Source: an uncultured Clostridia bacterium
GTDB lineage: Bacteria > Bacillota > Clostridia > Oscillospirales > Oscillospiraceae
Direction: 5' to 3'
Length of the DNA stretch: 34,845 nt
NCBI GenBank assembly: GCA_947365965.1
Contig: CANAZG010000023.1
Coordinates: forward strand, 1 to 34,845
This document shows, in pieces, positions 24,451-32,684 of this stretch. The translations under genes were made by a program, and so were the position numbers. Under the pieces are notes generated by a model, which worked only from the letters and a program-made list of their open reading frames with translations, was not told the origin of the DNA and did not search any database. How positions within the stretch are numbered: position 1 is the stretch's first letter; each line of letters opens with the position of its first letter.

Positions 24451-24454
24451 AGTA

Positions 24455-24812
24455 TAATTGGTGGTATCTGTGGGCGTGGCGGTCACTGTGATCTGCTGTC
24501 CAATATCAGCCGTTGTCAGGGTATAGGTACTCCCACTGGCCCCGCTGATTGCTGTGCTGCCCCGGTTCCACTGATAGGATACCGTTTCGCCGTTGGACGG
24601 GGCGTAGCTGGCGGTCAGCGTCTGCCCATAGGCAGCGGTGCCGGTGATGTTGAGTGTACCAGATAGAGGTACAGGCTGTTGTCCTCCGGGTGGTTGGCGG
24701 TAATGCCCTGGTTCACGCCGTCCACCAGCACGGAGGCCACGTCCGTCTGCCCGGTCAGCTCGGTGCGGTAGGCGGTCTTGCCGTCCGTAGTCGGGATACT
24801 TGCAACCGGCAG
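24455..24812 (-). pseudogene. Two surface-protein fragments (Ig-like), one out of frame
   Basis: Piece 1 (about 24665-24812) reads sensibly only in another frame than ParB: IPTTDGKTAYRTELTGQTDV...GVNQGITANHPEDNSLYLY, resembling repeat units of clostridial surface proteins. Piece 2 (about 24455-24663) reads in the ParB frame: SGTLNITGTAAYGQTLTASY ... YQWNRGSTAISGASGSTYTL, a Gram-positive Ig-like adhesin repeat. Neither belongs in a partition locus. The joins are near 24812 and 24664. Confidence 0.65.
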
Positions 24813-25464
24813 TCTGTTCCTGTTTTGCCAGATCGGAAATGTAATCAGCGGCGGTGCTGACTGCAAGTTTATCCTCGTCTACCAGAGCCAGCAGGGGAGG
24901 AATTGGTCGGGTTAATGCTATGTACCGGGTCACAGTCAAACCGCAGTTCTCCCCAGCGTCTTGCGCTATTTTCTCCCGTGCGGTCAACTTCGGAACCGCC
25001 GGTTCCGAAGTTAGGTCCCGCCGTTTGCCTTGATGCTTTAAGGCTTCCAGTTTCATCTTGTAGGCAAAGGCTTTTTCGCTGGGCAGGATTTTCTCGCGTT
25101 GAAGGTTGGAATCGACCATGATAATAGTCGCTTCGTCATCGTCCAGCATCCGAATAAGTACCGGCATAGTAGTCTTACCCGCTAACTCGCTCCCTCGCTT
25201 GCGCCGGTGGCCTGCAATGATCTCGTAGCCGCCCTCCGACCGGGGACGAACGATACCAGGAGAGAGAACACCGCTTCTTGCAATGCTCTCCACCGTTTTC
25301 TGCATCGCTTCATCATCCCGCACCTGGAAGGGATGATTTTTGAAAGGAAACAACTCTGACAGAGGAACCTCCTGCACCAGATTACCGTTGGCCTCTGCCG
25401 GTCGGCTTGTCTGAAACAAAGCGTCATAGCCGGTCAACTGTATCTTGCTGGCGCTGCTTTTCAT
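24812..25464 (-). pseudogene. parB: ParB/Spo0J-family partition protein, C-terminally truncated
   Basis: The first ~216 residues are a ParB: the N-terminal domain has NHPFQVRDDEAM, then VLSPGIVRPRSEGGYEIIAGHRRKRG (core GHRRKR, the CTP-binding box) and NLQREKILPSEKAFAYK. The HTH region follows, then ISDLAKQEQ, where the native sequence stops and foreign DNA begins. The ATG at 25464 overlaps the parA stop (ATGA). The frame stays open into the foreign DNA to 24313, giving a 383-codon chimera. The C-terminal dimerisation domain is missing, so normal partition function is doubtful. Confidence 0.8.
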
Positions 25465-26246
25465 GCTAGAACCTCCCGCGTCAACGCGGCGTATGCGGCG
25501 GAGACTTTACCGGCAGGGTCATGGAGATAGATACTCCGGCCCTCCGCACTGGTTTCTGCCGCTCGGATGGACAGAGGGATAATGCTGTCAAATATCCGCA
25601 CACCGCTACCGTAGGCGTTTCTCAGCAGCTCCACGATCTCGCGGGAGTAGTTGGTCCGCATATCCGCCATGGTTATGAGAATACCCGCAATATCCAAGCG
25701 GGGGTTGATTTTCAGCTTCACTTTTGATATGGTATGGATAAGCTGTTCGAGGCCCTTGATGGAGAGGTAGTGCGCCTGCATGGGAATGACTACTTCGTCA
25801 GCAGCGGCTAAGACATTGATGGTCAGCATACCCAGGGATGGGCAGCAGTCCAGCAGAATCACATCGTACTGTTCGTGGACACTGTTCAGGTATTCGCGCA
25901 GGATTGTCTCACGGCTCATGGTGTTCACCAGCGTGACCTCCAGACCGGACAACTCAATGTTGGCGGGAAGAAGATCAACGCCCTCCGCCTGATGGATGAT
26001 ACCCATTCCGGGAAGTACAGGCTTATCCGTAATGATAAATCCCAGCACATCGGCAAGGGTCCCTTCAAGCTGGTCCGGGTGCTGATAGCCCAGGCTGGCG
26101 GTAAGCGAGCCTTGGGGGTCTACGTCCACCAGGAGGACCTTCTTGCCTTCCCGTGCCAACCCGATTCCCAAATTGACCGTTGTTACAGTCTTGCCAACTC
26201 CGCCTTTCTGGTTACAGATTGCCGTAATTTTGGCTGTTTTGCTCAT
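25461..26246 (-). CDS. parA: ParA/Soj-family partition ATPase
   Basis: A complete 261-residue ParA ATPase. The deviant Walker A KGGVGKTVTTVN is at residues 14-25, DVDPQGS (Walker A' box) near 41-47, and LLDCCPS (Walker B) near 128. It moves or positions a DNA element with ParB. GAAGGAGG lies before the ATG at 26246. It is probably from an integrative conjugative element or plasmid rather than the chromosome's own Soj, because it lies among recombinase debris. A terminator at 26272-26334 lies upstream. Confidence 0.9.
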   Translation of the reverse strand: MSKTAKITAICNQKGGVGKTVTTVNLGIGLAREGKKVLLVDVDPQGSLTASLGYQHPDQLEGTLADVLGFIITDKPVLPGMGIIHQAEGVDLLPANIELSGLEVTLVNTMSRETILREYLNSVHEQYDVILLDCCPSLGMLTINVLAAADEVVIPMQAHYLSIKGLEQLIHTISKVKLKINPRLDIAGILITMADMRTNYSREIVELLRNAYGSGVRIFDSIIPLSIRAAETSAEGRSIYLHDPAGKVSAAYAALTREVLA

Positions 26247-26271
26247 TTTGGCCTCCTTCTATGTTCATAGA

Positions 26272-26334
26272 ATAAAAACAGGACTAAACCAGTGCGCCCC
26301 TTGCTGTGGGGTGTTTCTGATTTAGTCCTATTTT
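26272..26334. terminator. Bidirectional terminator between recombinase and parA
   Basis: AGGACTAAA (26280-26288) pairs with TTTAGTCCT (26321-26329), with an inner CCCC/GGGG stem. An A-rich tract precedes (26272-26280) and ATTTT follows, so both strands have a U tract after the stem. Confidence 0.7.
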
Positions 26335-26523
26335 AACAGGCCCGTCCTGATAGGTCTTGACCTCGATCCAGCCGTTCAGCATGACGAATTTGGAGAGAAT
26401 TTCATATTGGTTCTCAATGCTGACCGATTCATCGCTGGGAATATAGCCCTTCGCTTTTGCGGAATTGGAGGCGTCATCTACACTCAGGCGGCAGTAAATA
26501 CCGACTTTATATTGCTTCGCCAT
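26284..26523 (-). pseudogene. Site-specific serine recombinase 2, N-terminal fragment
   Basis: The ATG at 26523 begins MAKQYKVGIYCRLSVDD, with the catalytic Ser in CRLS, and continues to NQYEILSKFVMLNGWIEVKTYQDG. After about 60 residues (near 26345) the native sequence stops and the frame reads into a terminator hairpin. It matches the resolvase domain of large serine recombinases of Tn4451/Tn1549-like elements. Its start overlaps recombinase 1 by 17 bases, in a different frame. Confidence 0.8.
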
Positions 26524-26965
26524 AATCCTGCCCCCCTTCCTGTGCCAGCGCCCCGTCCACATTCCCGGCATAGCGGTAGTACACCTTGACCTCACAAATC
26601 CGCTGCCCGTTGATCTTCTGGGTATCGCCAACCTCAATCCGGTCTACCAGCTCAAAGAGAATGGTTTCGTCCAGTTCCGAGATTTCGGTATAGCGCCGGA
26701 TAATTTCCAGCCAGCGGTCGGTATCCACCTGGTTTTCCAGGTGCGCCCGGACTTTCCTTTCCAGTTCCGGGACTGCCTCCGTCTTTTCTGCCCGTTCCGC
26801 TTCATATTTCTGCATCAGGGTCTGAAACACCGTCTGAGGGATGGAACCGGTGCATTTGTCCTCATAGAGATTCTGCATCAGACGTTCCAAATCGGAAATA
26901 CGAGCCAGGGAGGATTTTAATTCCTGCTCATAGGAGAAAAGCCGGGTGTAGGAGCTATTCACCAA
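26507..26965 (-). pseudogene. Site-specific serine recombinase 1, C-terminal fragment
   Basis: About 150 residues of the coiled-coil and C-terminal (DUF4368-like) part of a large serine recombinase: LERLMQNLYEDKCTGSIPQTVF, ELVDRIEVGD, and ICEVKVYYRYAG near the end. The catalytic N-terminal half is missing; its place is taken by the IS1-type remnant above 26965. It lies directly upstream of recombinase 2, as in elements with tandem recombinase genes. Confidence 0.8.
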
Positions 26966-26978
26966 TCCACAGCAGCCC

Positions 26979-27690
26979 TTGGAGAGGGGCTCTAATAACT
27001 ACTACTCTATAATACAAGGAGCTATGAGAAAGAGAACAGAAGAGGCATGGAAAAAATGCCCGAAATGCGGGAAGATAGAGAACCAGGTCAAGGCAGGGTA
27101 CAACGCATCAGGAAGCCAACGCTGCAAGTGTAAGGAGTGCGGCATATATTACACGATAGACCCGAAGCGTCACGAGTATCCGGAAGAAACCAGAGAACTG
27201 GCGATCAAAATGTACTACGGTGGAATAAGCGGCCGTGGTGTAGGGAAGATACTGGGAATAAACAAATCCAATGTGATGAATTGGATAAAAAAAGGCCAGT
27301 CGGACGAAGCGTGAAGAAAAATCCACAACAGGCCTAAAAATTGTGGAATTGGACGAGTTATACTGGTTTCTGGAGCACAAATCCTGGACTGAAACCCGAG
27401 AAAATATCTACATCATGACCATGGTGAGCCGAAAGCCACGGCAAATCGTGGGACATGTGGTAAGCCGGAACAAATTATCCAGGACAATCCAGAGGATGGT
27501 TGACGCTGCTCCTGAGGGCGAAGCAGATGTTTTCCCAGGAAGCTGGAGAACCTCCAGGCGGTTCTTGCTGTCTTTGTGCAGGCTTACAATCGTTTTGGCC
27601 TTCAAAAGCATCGCTATTGTTCCCTTCATTCAGGGGCTTCTGTTCCCTTTTCTTTATTTGACTTCTTTTAACTGCGTATTTGGACACTCC
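26979..27690 (+). pseudogene. IS1-family transposase remnant (InsA/InsB-like)
   Basis: An InsA-like zinc-finger/HTH part (27024-27290: CPKCGKIENQVKAGYNASGS, then CKECGIYYTI) is followed by an InsB-like DDE part (27343 on: VELDELYWFLEHKSWTET, with the first Asp). An A7 run at 27287-27293 puts the two out of frame; six As would restore KKASRTKREEKSTTGLKIVELDE. Beyond APEGE (near 27525) the middle of the DDE domain is deleted, and the sequence resumes in another frame at RKLENLQAVLAVFVQAYNRFG and ends VPFSLFDFF-stop near 27670. It cannot be active. Terminal repeats were not found. Confidence 0.75.
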
Positions 27691-27696
27691 GGAATA

Positions 27697-27735
27697 TCAA
27701 GTATACTTGACAAAATAGCAGATATAGTATATAAT
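27697..27735 (+). promoter_or_regulatory. Consensus promoter with palindromic operator
   Basis: A perfect TTGACA (27707-27712), 17-base spacer and perfect TATAAT (27730-27735) precede the membrane-protein/XRE operon. The perfect 14-bp palindrome TCAAGTATACTTGA (27697-27710) overlaps the -35, a likely operator for the XRE regulator encoded downstream. Confidence 0.85.
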
Positions 27736-27759
27736 GGCGACAGAAGGGAGTGATGTGCA

Positions 27760-28305
27760 ATGTCCGAGGGAGCAAAGACCGCCGTACTGCTGGCACTGCT
27801 GGTATTCGCCCTTTCGGCCATCCTCTGGCCCCTGGCCATGGGGATCTATCAGGAGCAGCAGGCGCAGAAAAAGGAGCGGAACGGACTGCCCCGCTTTGAC
27901 GAGCGGCAGAAGCTGGCCCGGCTCCGGGCCAGTGCCCATGCCCTGTATGCGCTGCTGGGGCTTCTGGCGGTCTGGACGGTTCTGGATATGACAGGGCGGG
28001 CCGCCTGGACAGACAGCGTCATTGACCTGTTCCTCTGCGCCCTGGCGCTGTTCCACGGCGTGTGGACCCTGGACTGCCTCCTCCACGATGCGTACATCGG
28101 CTGGCGGGCCAAGCCCCACGCCAACGGCTTCGCCTCTCTGATCGCCATGTACCTGTTCTTTTTGACCAACGCCTTCCGGGCCGGTGGTGTCACCGCCACG
28201 TGGCTGCCGCTTCTGTTTGCCGGCGGTAGCTTCGGGGCGGTGCTGGGCGGCGTGCTCTGGCAGCAGCGCCGGGAAAAGGGACGGACGGAGGGCGCCGCGC
28301 TGTGA
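27760..28305 (+). CDS. Multi-pass membrane protein, unknown function
   Basis: A 181-residue protein with four or five hydrophobic segments (about residues 7-28, 60-80, 88-110, 125-140, 145-166). Charged loops include a KKERNGLPRFDERQKLARLR segment after the first helix. GAAGGGAG precedes the ATG. No family was recognised with certainty; small membrane proteins paired with a short XRE regulator are common in Firmicutes. It is followed by the XRE gene with a 4-base overlap (GTGA). Confidence 0.75.
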   Translation: MSEGAKTAVLLALLVFALSAILWPLAMGIYQEQQAQKKERNGLPRFDERQKLARLRASAHALYALLGLLAVWTVLDMTGRAAWTDSVIDLFLCALALFHGVWTLDCLLHDAYIGWRAKPHANGFASLIAMYLFFLTNAFRAGGVTATWLPLLFAGGSFGAVLGGVLWQQRREKGRTEGAAL

Positions 28306-28502
28306 AAAATCTCCGTCTCCGGGCCGCCCGGGCGGCCAAGGGCCTGAGCCAGCAGGCCCTGGCGGATCTGGTGGGGGTGTCCCGCCAGACCGTCAACGCC
28401 ATGGAGCAGGGGGACTACAACCCCACCATCCGGCTGTGCGTGGCCATCTGCCGGGCCCTGGACAGGACCCTGGACGATCTGTTCTGGGAGGGCGAGACAT
28501 GA
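28302..28502 (+). CDS. Short XRE-family HTH regulator
   Basis: A 66-residue single-domain DNA-binding protein: LRAARAAKGLSQQALADLVGVSRQTVNAMEQGDYNPTIRL (core GLSQQALADLVGVSRQTVN is the HTH). It starts with GTG overlapping the previous stop and ends overlapping the next start, so it is translationally coupled on both sides. It probably binds the palindrome at 27697-27710. Confidence 0.88.
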   Translation: MKNLRLRAARAAKGLSQQALADLVGVSRQTVNAMEQGDYNPTIRLCVAICRALDRTLDDLFWEGET

Positions 28503-29416
28503 GGGGGCGCATAAGACGGCCTGGACGGCGGACCGTCCTGCTGGCGGCCGCGTTGGCGGCGCTTCTGATCTGGGGCGCGGCGGCGCTGGGCGGTGATTTT
28601 TTCCGCAGCGTCTCCGCCGGCCTCGTCCAGGGGCTGACGCCTGTTTGCCTCAGCGACACGGACCAGGGGATCGTTATGTCCGTCCAGTCTGTCACAGAGA
28701 AGGACGGAGCGTTCCACGTCCGCATCGCCTTGCGGGACGAGCTGGGGGACCGGCTCCAGGAGGGGGCGGACCTGTTTGACGTCTACCGCAGCGGCATCCG
28801 CCGCGCGGTCTCCCTGACATGCGAGCCCCTGGGCTTTGACGCCAAGACCGGCTCCAGCGGCCTGATTGTCGTCATCCGCCCTGGGGACAGCCGGGATCTG
28901 GAGGGGGAGAAGTTCACCCTCTCCGTCACCCAGCTGATGCTGGGGCAGACCGTGACCGAAACCGTTCTGCCCGTGGAGTGGGGGAATCTGCCCCGTGACC
29001 ACGCAGCGATGCGGCGAAAGGTGAGCCAGCTGGGCTGGACGGACGGGTACAAGCCCGCCGCGTTTGAGGACGGCACGGCGCTGCTGCTCCAGCCGGGCTC
29101 CCTTGATCTGCCGGCGGCCCCCGGCGTGACCCTCACTGCCGCCGGATTTCTGGAGGACCAGCTGCGTTTGCAGCTCCGCTTTGACGGGCACAGTCCCTAT
29201 GACCGGGAAGCGCTGACCCTGACCGCGCCGGACGGGACGGCCTACAGGGCCTGCGCCTTCATCTACACCCAGACGGAGGAGGGGACCGTCTATCGGGACG
29301 CCGTCTATGACGTGACCCCGGAGGCGCTGGCGGACTGCGTTCTGGCCGGCAGGTTCGCCACCGGCGGACAGCTGCTCCAAGGGGACTGGCAGGTCACATT
29401 CCGGCTGGATTCCTAG
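28499..29416 (+). CDS. Single-pass membrane-anchored protein, unknown function
   Basis: A 305-residue protein: basic N-terminus, one membrane segment (about residues 12-32), then an outside domain rich in beta-type sequence, without a recognised family. The start at 28499 overlaps the XRE stop (ATGA). It could be a DUF4179/anti-sigma-like sensor by layout, but no ECF sigma factor is present. The open frame extends further upstream in the XRE gene's other frame; this is a shadow. Confidence 0.7.
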   Translation: MRGRIRRPGRRTVLLAAALAALLIWGAAALGGDFFRSVSAGLVQGLTPVCLSDTDQGIVMSVQSVTEKDGAFHVRIALRDELGDRLQEGADLFDVYRSGIRRAVSLTCEPLGFDAKTGSSGLIVVIRPGDSRDLEGEKFTLSVTQLMLGQTVTETVLPVEWGNLPRDHAAMRRKVSQLGWTDGYKPAAFEDGTALLLQPGSLDLPAAPGVTLTAAGFLEDQLRLQLRFDGHSPYDREALTLTAPDGTAYRACAFIYTQTEEGTVYRDAVYDVTPEALADCVLAGRFATGGQLLQGDWQVTFRLDS

Positions 29417-29451
29417 CGCCCCGGGGCCGCGGGACCGCCGCGCCACCCCTC

Positions 29452-29640
29452 TCAGGGGGAGAAGAGCTGGTCCACCGTGACCTGCAATTCCCCGGCAAGG
29501 CGAAATGCCAGGGCCAGGGTGGGATCGTACTTGTTGTTTTCAATAGCATTCACCGTCTGTCGGGAGACGCCGCACCGCTTGGCCAGCTCCTCCTGGGACA
29601 GGCCCAGCTCCTTCCGCCGCTGCCGGATGATGTTCTCCAT
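29452..29640 (-). CDS. Short XRE-family HTH regulator
   Basis: A 62-residue HTH protein: LGLSQEELAKRCGVSRQTVNAIENNKYDP is the HTH (core GVSRQTVNAIEN). It lies one base after the stop of a small membrane-protein gene. Similar to the XRE at 28302-28502, making a second module of the same layout. It probably binds the palindromes at 29968-30033. Confidence 0.9.
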   Translation of the reverse strand: MENIIRQRRKELGLSQEELAKRCGVSRQTVNAIENNKYDPTLALAFRLAGELQVTVDQLFSP

Positions 29641-29641
29641 A

Positions 29642-29932
29642 TCAGCCTCCGTGCTTCCTTTTATAGTACATGAGGGCGGCGAAATACACGATGGCCGTCA
29701 CCTCCAGCTGGATCAAAGGATTGGCAATCAGGGGCTGGGCTCTCACGAACCGCTCAATGACCGTGAGTATCTGTGCGCCGGTGGCTGCCAGCAGCGCATA
29801 CGCGCTGGCCTTCCAGACCACAACCTGACTGCGCTCATCCCCCGGCTTCAGCAGGGATACCACCATGGCGATGTCCAGAGCGGCGAAAATCAGCAGGATA
29901 CATCCTAAAAACAGTATTGCGGGTATAGGCAT
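29642..29932 (-). CDS. Small membrane protein, unknown function
   Basis: A 96-residue protein with three hydrophobic segments (about residues 3-26, 43-62, 73-90). The ATG at 29932 is chosen because AAAGGAGC lies 8 bases upstream; the longer open frame runs through the operator region. It is the first gene of a two-gene operon with the XRE regulator. Confidence 0.72.
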   Translation of the reverse strand: MPIPAILFLGCILLIFAALDIAMVVSLLKPGDERSQVVVWKASAYALLAATGAQILTVIERFVRAQPLIANPLIQLEVTAIVYFAALMYYKRKHGG

Positions 29933-29967
29933 ATGTTTGCTCCTTTCCGTGTGTTGGCACGTCAAAA

Positions 29968-30033
29968 ATGTCAAAAGCTTTTGACATGCGTATGATAACA
30001 TAACCGGGAGAATATGTCAAGAGTTTTTGACAT
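29968..30033 (-). promoter_or_regulatory. Promoter with two palindromic operators
   Basis: On the minus strand TTGACA (30015-30020), 17 bases, TATCAT (29992-29997). Operator 1 is ATGTCAAAAGCTTTTGACAT (29968-29987), a perfect 20-bp palindrome after the -10; operator 2 (30014-30033) has perfect ATGTCAA/TTGACAT arms and includes the -35. This suits repression by the XRE dimer. Confidence 0.82.
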
Positions 30034-30087
30034 CAATTCTTCCTCACGCAGATCTGGAGGTATGACTTTTGGTGGAAGGGGGAGGCC

Positions 30088-30975
30088 ATGGAGACAAAGA
30101 AATGGGAGGCCATGCTGACGGCGGTGGAGCTGGGCAGCTTCACCCGGGCGGCGGAGCGGCTGGGGCTGACCCAGTCGGGGCTGACTCACATGATGAACGC
30201 CCTGGAGAGGGAGGTGGGGTTCCCCCTGCTCCTTCGGGACCGGCACGGCGTGCGGCCCACGGCCGCCGGTGAGCGGCTCCTGCCGGCAGTCCAGGAGCTG
30301 ATGGAGGCCAACCGCCGTCTGGAGGGCCAGATCGCGGCCCAGAACAGCCAGAAGCGGGAGAACATCCGGGTGGCGGCCTACTCCAGCATCTGTATGCACT
30401 GGCTGCCCACTATTATCCAGCAGTTCCGGTGGGCCTATCCGGACGTGTCTGTGGACATCCGCATGGGCAGCGTGGCGGAGATCTTCCGCTGGCTCCGGGA
30501 GGGGAAGGTGGATCTCAGCTTCGCCAGCCGCCAGGACCAGGGGCGCTACGACTGGGTGCCCCTATGGGACGATCCCCTGCTGGCCATTCTGCCCCCGGAC
30601 TACCCCCTGGGGCCGGTGGACCGTTTTCCGGTGCCAGCCTTTGGAGGCAAGGAGTTTCTGATGCCCTCCCTGGGCTTTGATCTGGACATTCTGGAGGTGT
30701 TCGAGGCCCAGGGGGTCCGGCCGGACATCCGCAGCAACACCGCTGTGGAGGACGCTGCCATTCTTTCCATGGTGGAGCATGGCCTGGGGGTGAGCATCCT
30801 CTCCCAGCTGGTCCTCCAGGGACGGCACGACAACGTCCGGGCCCTGCCCCTGGACCCGCCCGCCAGCCGCCATATCGGCGTCGCCGTCCCCTCCCTGAAG
30901 GAGGCCACCCCCGTCGTCCGCCAGTTTATCCAGTACTCCCAGAGAATTGTGGGGGCGCTGCATGGCGGGAGGTGA
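30088..30975 (+). CDS. LysR-family transcriptional regulator
   Basis: A 295-residue regulator. The N-terminal winged HTH (residues 1-62) has AVELGSFTRAAERLGLTQSGLTHMMNALE; a linker helix and the substrate-binding-like domain (about 92-290) follow. Weak ribosome site (GGGGGAGG). It has no clear divergent partner; its neighbours are the small membrane protein and a helicase. Effector unknown. Confidence 0.92.
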   Translation: METKKWEAMLTAVELGSFTRAAERLGLTQSGLTHMMNALEREVGFPLLLRDRHGVRPTAAGERLLPAVQELMEANRRLEGQIAAQNSQKRENIRVAAYSSICMHWLPTIIQQFRWAYPDVSVDIRMGSVAEIFRWLREGKVDLSFASRQDQGRYDWVPLWDDPLLAILPPDYPLGPVDRFPVPAFGGKEFLMPSLGFDLDILEVFEAQGVRPDIRSNTAVEDAAILSMVEHGLGVSILSQLVLQGRHDNVRALPLDPPASRHIGVAVPSLKEATPVVRQFIQYSQRIVGALHGGR

Positions 30976-30981
30976 GGGGGA

Positions 30982-31002
30982 TTTTCCCGGCAAACGGGAA
31001 AA
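30982..31002 (+). terminator. Hairpin after the LysR gene
   Basis: TTTTCCCG (30982-30989) and CGGGAAAA (30995-31002) form an 8-bp stem right after the LysR stop. No U tract follows, so it is only a weak terminator candidate. Confidence 0.4.
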
Positions 31003-31015
31003 GATACCATAGGGA

Positions 31016-31044
31016 TTGCATTTCCCTCCAAAAGCGTATATAAT
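31016..31044 (+). promoter_or_regulatory. Promoter of the DEAD-box helicase gene
   Basis: TTGCAT (31016-31021), 17-base spacer, TATAAT (31039-31044), about 40 bases before the helicase start. Confidence 0.75.
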
Positions 31045-31090
31045 AAAATCCGCCCCTGTTGGGGCGAAATCCACACCAAAAAGGAATACC

Positions 31091-32545
31091 ATGACATTTA
31101 ACGAATTAAAGCTGCTGCCCCAGCTGCTGCGGGCGGTGGAGGAGCTGGGATACGTCCAGCCCTCCCCCATCCAGGCGGAGTCCATCCCCCCGGTGCTGAA
31201 GGGCAGAGACCTGATCGGCTGCGCCCAGACGGGCACGGGCAAGACGGCGGCCTTCGCCATCCCCATCCTCCAGCAGCTCAACGGCCGGGTGAACAAGAAG
31301 CACACTCCCATCCGGGCCCTGGTGCTGACCCCCACCCGGGAGCTGGCCCTGCAAATCAAGGAGAGCTTTGACCAGTACGGCAAGTATCTGAACATCCGCC
31401 ACACGGTCATCTTCGGCGGCGTGGGCCAGGGGCCCCAGGTGGAGGCGCTGGAGCGGGGCGTGGACGTGCTGGTGGCCACGCCGGGGCGGCTCAATGATCT
31501 GTGCAGCCAGGGCCACATCCATCTGGAGGGCATTGAGACCTTCGTGCTGGACGAGGCGGACCGGATGCTGGACATGGGCTTTATCCACGATGTGCGCAAG
31601 GTCATTGCCCGCCTGCCGGAGCAGCGGCAGACCCTCCTGTTCTCCGCCACCATGCCCCAGGAGATCGCGGAGCTGTCGAAAAAGATCCTCCGCAGCCCCG
31701 TTCGCGTGGAGGTGACCCCCCAGTCCTCCACAGTGGACGCCATTGAGCAGCGCCTTTATAAGGTGGACAAGGGCAACAAGAAGCTGCTGCTCCAGCATGT
31801 GCTGGCGGACGAGAGCCTGGACAGCGTGCTGGTGTTCACCAACACCAAGCATGGCGCGGACCGGGTGGTGAAGGAGCTGGGCCGGGCTGGGATTGCCGCC
31901 ATGGCCATCCACGGCAACAAGGGGCAGACCGCCCGCATCCGGGCCCTGGACAGCTTCAAGAGCGGGGCGATCCGGGTGCTGGTGGCAACCGACATCGCCG
32001 CCCGGGGCATCGACGTCAACGAGCTGGCGGGGGTGGTCAACTACGAGCTGCCCAACGTGCCGGAAACCTACGTCCACCGCATCGGACGCACCGGCCGGGC
32101 CGGGCGCAGCGGCGTGGCCATCAGCTTCTGCAACTTTGACGAGCTGGCCTATCTCAAGGATATCGAAAAGCTCACCGGCAAGAAGGTGCCGGTGGTGGAG
32201 GACCACCCCTGGCCCATGGAGATTCTGGAGGCCTCACCCAAAAAGCAGCCGGGCCAGCGTCCGCCCAGGGCGGAGCGGGGCCGTCAGCCAGCCCCCCAGG
32301 GGCCGGCGCCTGTCCGGACGGCGAAGCGCCTCCCCCAGGAGAAGCGGATTCTCCCGGAAAAGCCGGTCATCCGTCCCGAGCGGGCGTTGCTGCGGCCGGA
32401 GACGCCTCCGCCGCCTATGCCGGTCCCCCCGCCGCCCCCCAAGCCGGTCTTGCAGAAAATCTCCTCCGAGCCCCCCAGAATGGGGCGGCTGGTGGCCTTT
32501 GCCGATGGCCGCCGAAGCCGGAGAAAGCGTCCCCAGGGGCGGTGA
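31091..32545 (+). CDS. DEAD-box RNA helicase (RhlE/CshA-like)
   Basis: A 484-residue ATP-dependent RNA helicase that remodels RNA. Motifs in order: Q motif (PSPIQAES, 25-32), motif I AQTGTGKT (45-52), Ia PTRELA (81-86), II DEAD (154-157), III SAT, and [15 protein letters not shown]. The C-terminal ~110 residues are Pro/Arg-rich and probably disordered, aiding RNA binding. The ATG at 31091 has AAGGAAT upstream. Single gene, with its own promoter and a terminator at 32579. Confidence 0.94.
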   Translation: MTFNELKLLPQLLRAVEELGYVQPSPIQAESIPPVLKGRDLIGCAQTGTGKTAAFAIPILQQLNGRVNKKHTPIRALVLTPTRELALQIKESFDQYGKYLNIRHTVIFGGVGQGPQVEALERGVDVLVATPGRLNDLCSQGHIHLEGIETFVLDEADRMLDMGFIHDVRKVIARLPEQRQTLLFSATMPQEIAELSKKILRSPVRVEVTPQSSTVDAIEQRLYKVDKGNKKLLLQHVLADESLDSVLVFTNTKHGADRVVKELGRAGIAAMAIHGNKGQTARIRALDSFKSGAIRVLVATDIAARGIDVNELAGVVNYELPNVPETYVHRIGRTGRAGRSGVAISFCNFDELAYLKDIEKLTGKKVPVVEDHPWPMEILEASPKKQPGQRPPRAERGRQPAPQGPAPVRTAKRLPQEKRILPEKPVIRPERALLRPETPPPPMPVPPPPPKPVLQKISSEPPRMGRLVAFADGRRSRRKRPQGR

Positions 32546-32578
32546 AAAAAGAACGGGGGATCTGCCCTCGACGCATGA

Positions 32579-32609
32579 AAAAGGCTCCCTCGCGGTGAGG
32601 GAGCCTTTC
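32579..32609. terminator. Bidirectional terminator
   Basis: GGCTCCCTC and GAGGGAGCC flank a GCGGT loop, with AAAAA before and TTT after, between the convergent helicase and SDR genes. Confidence 0.85.
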
Positions 32610-32684
32610 GCTATTTCAGCCTATTTCCGCAGCACCGGAGCCGCCTCCCGGCGGTTCCGGTGTTTTTCCCTCTCGGCCGGCCCC

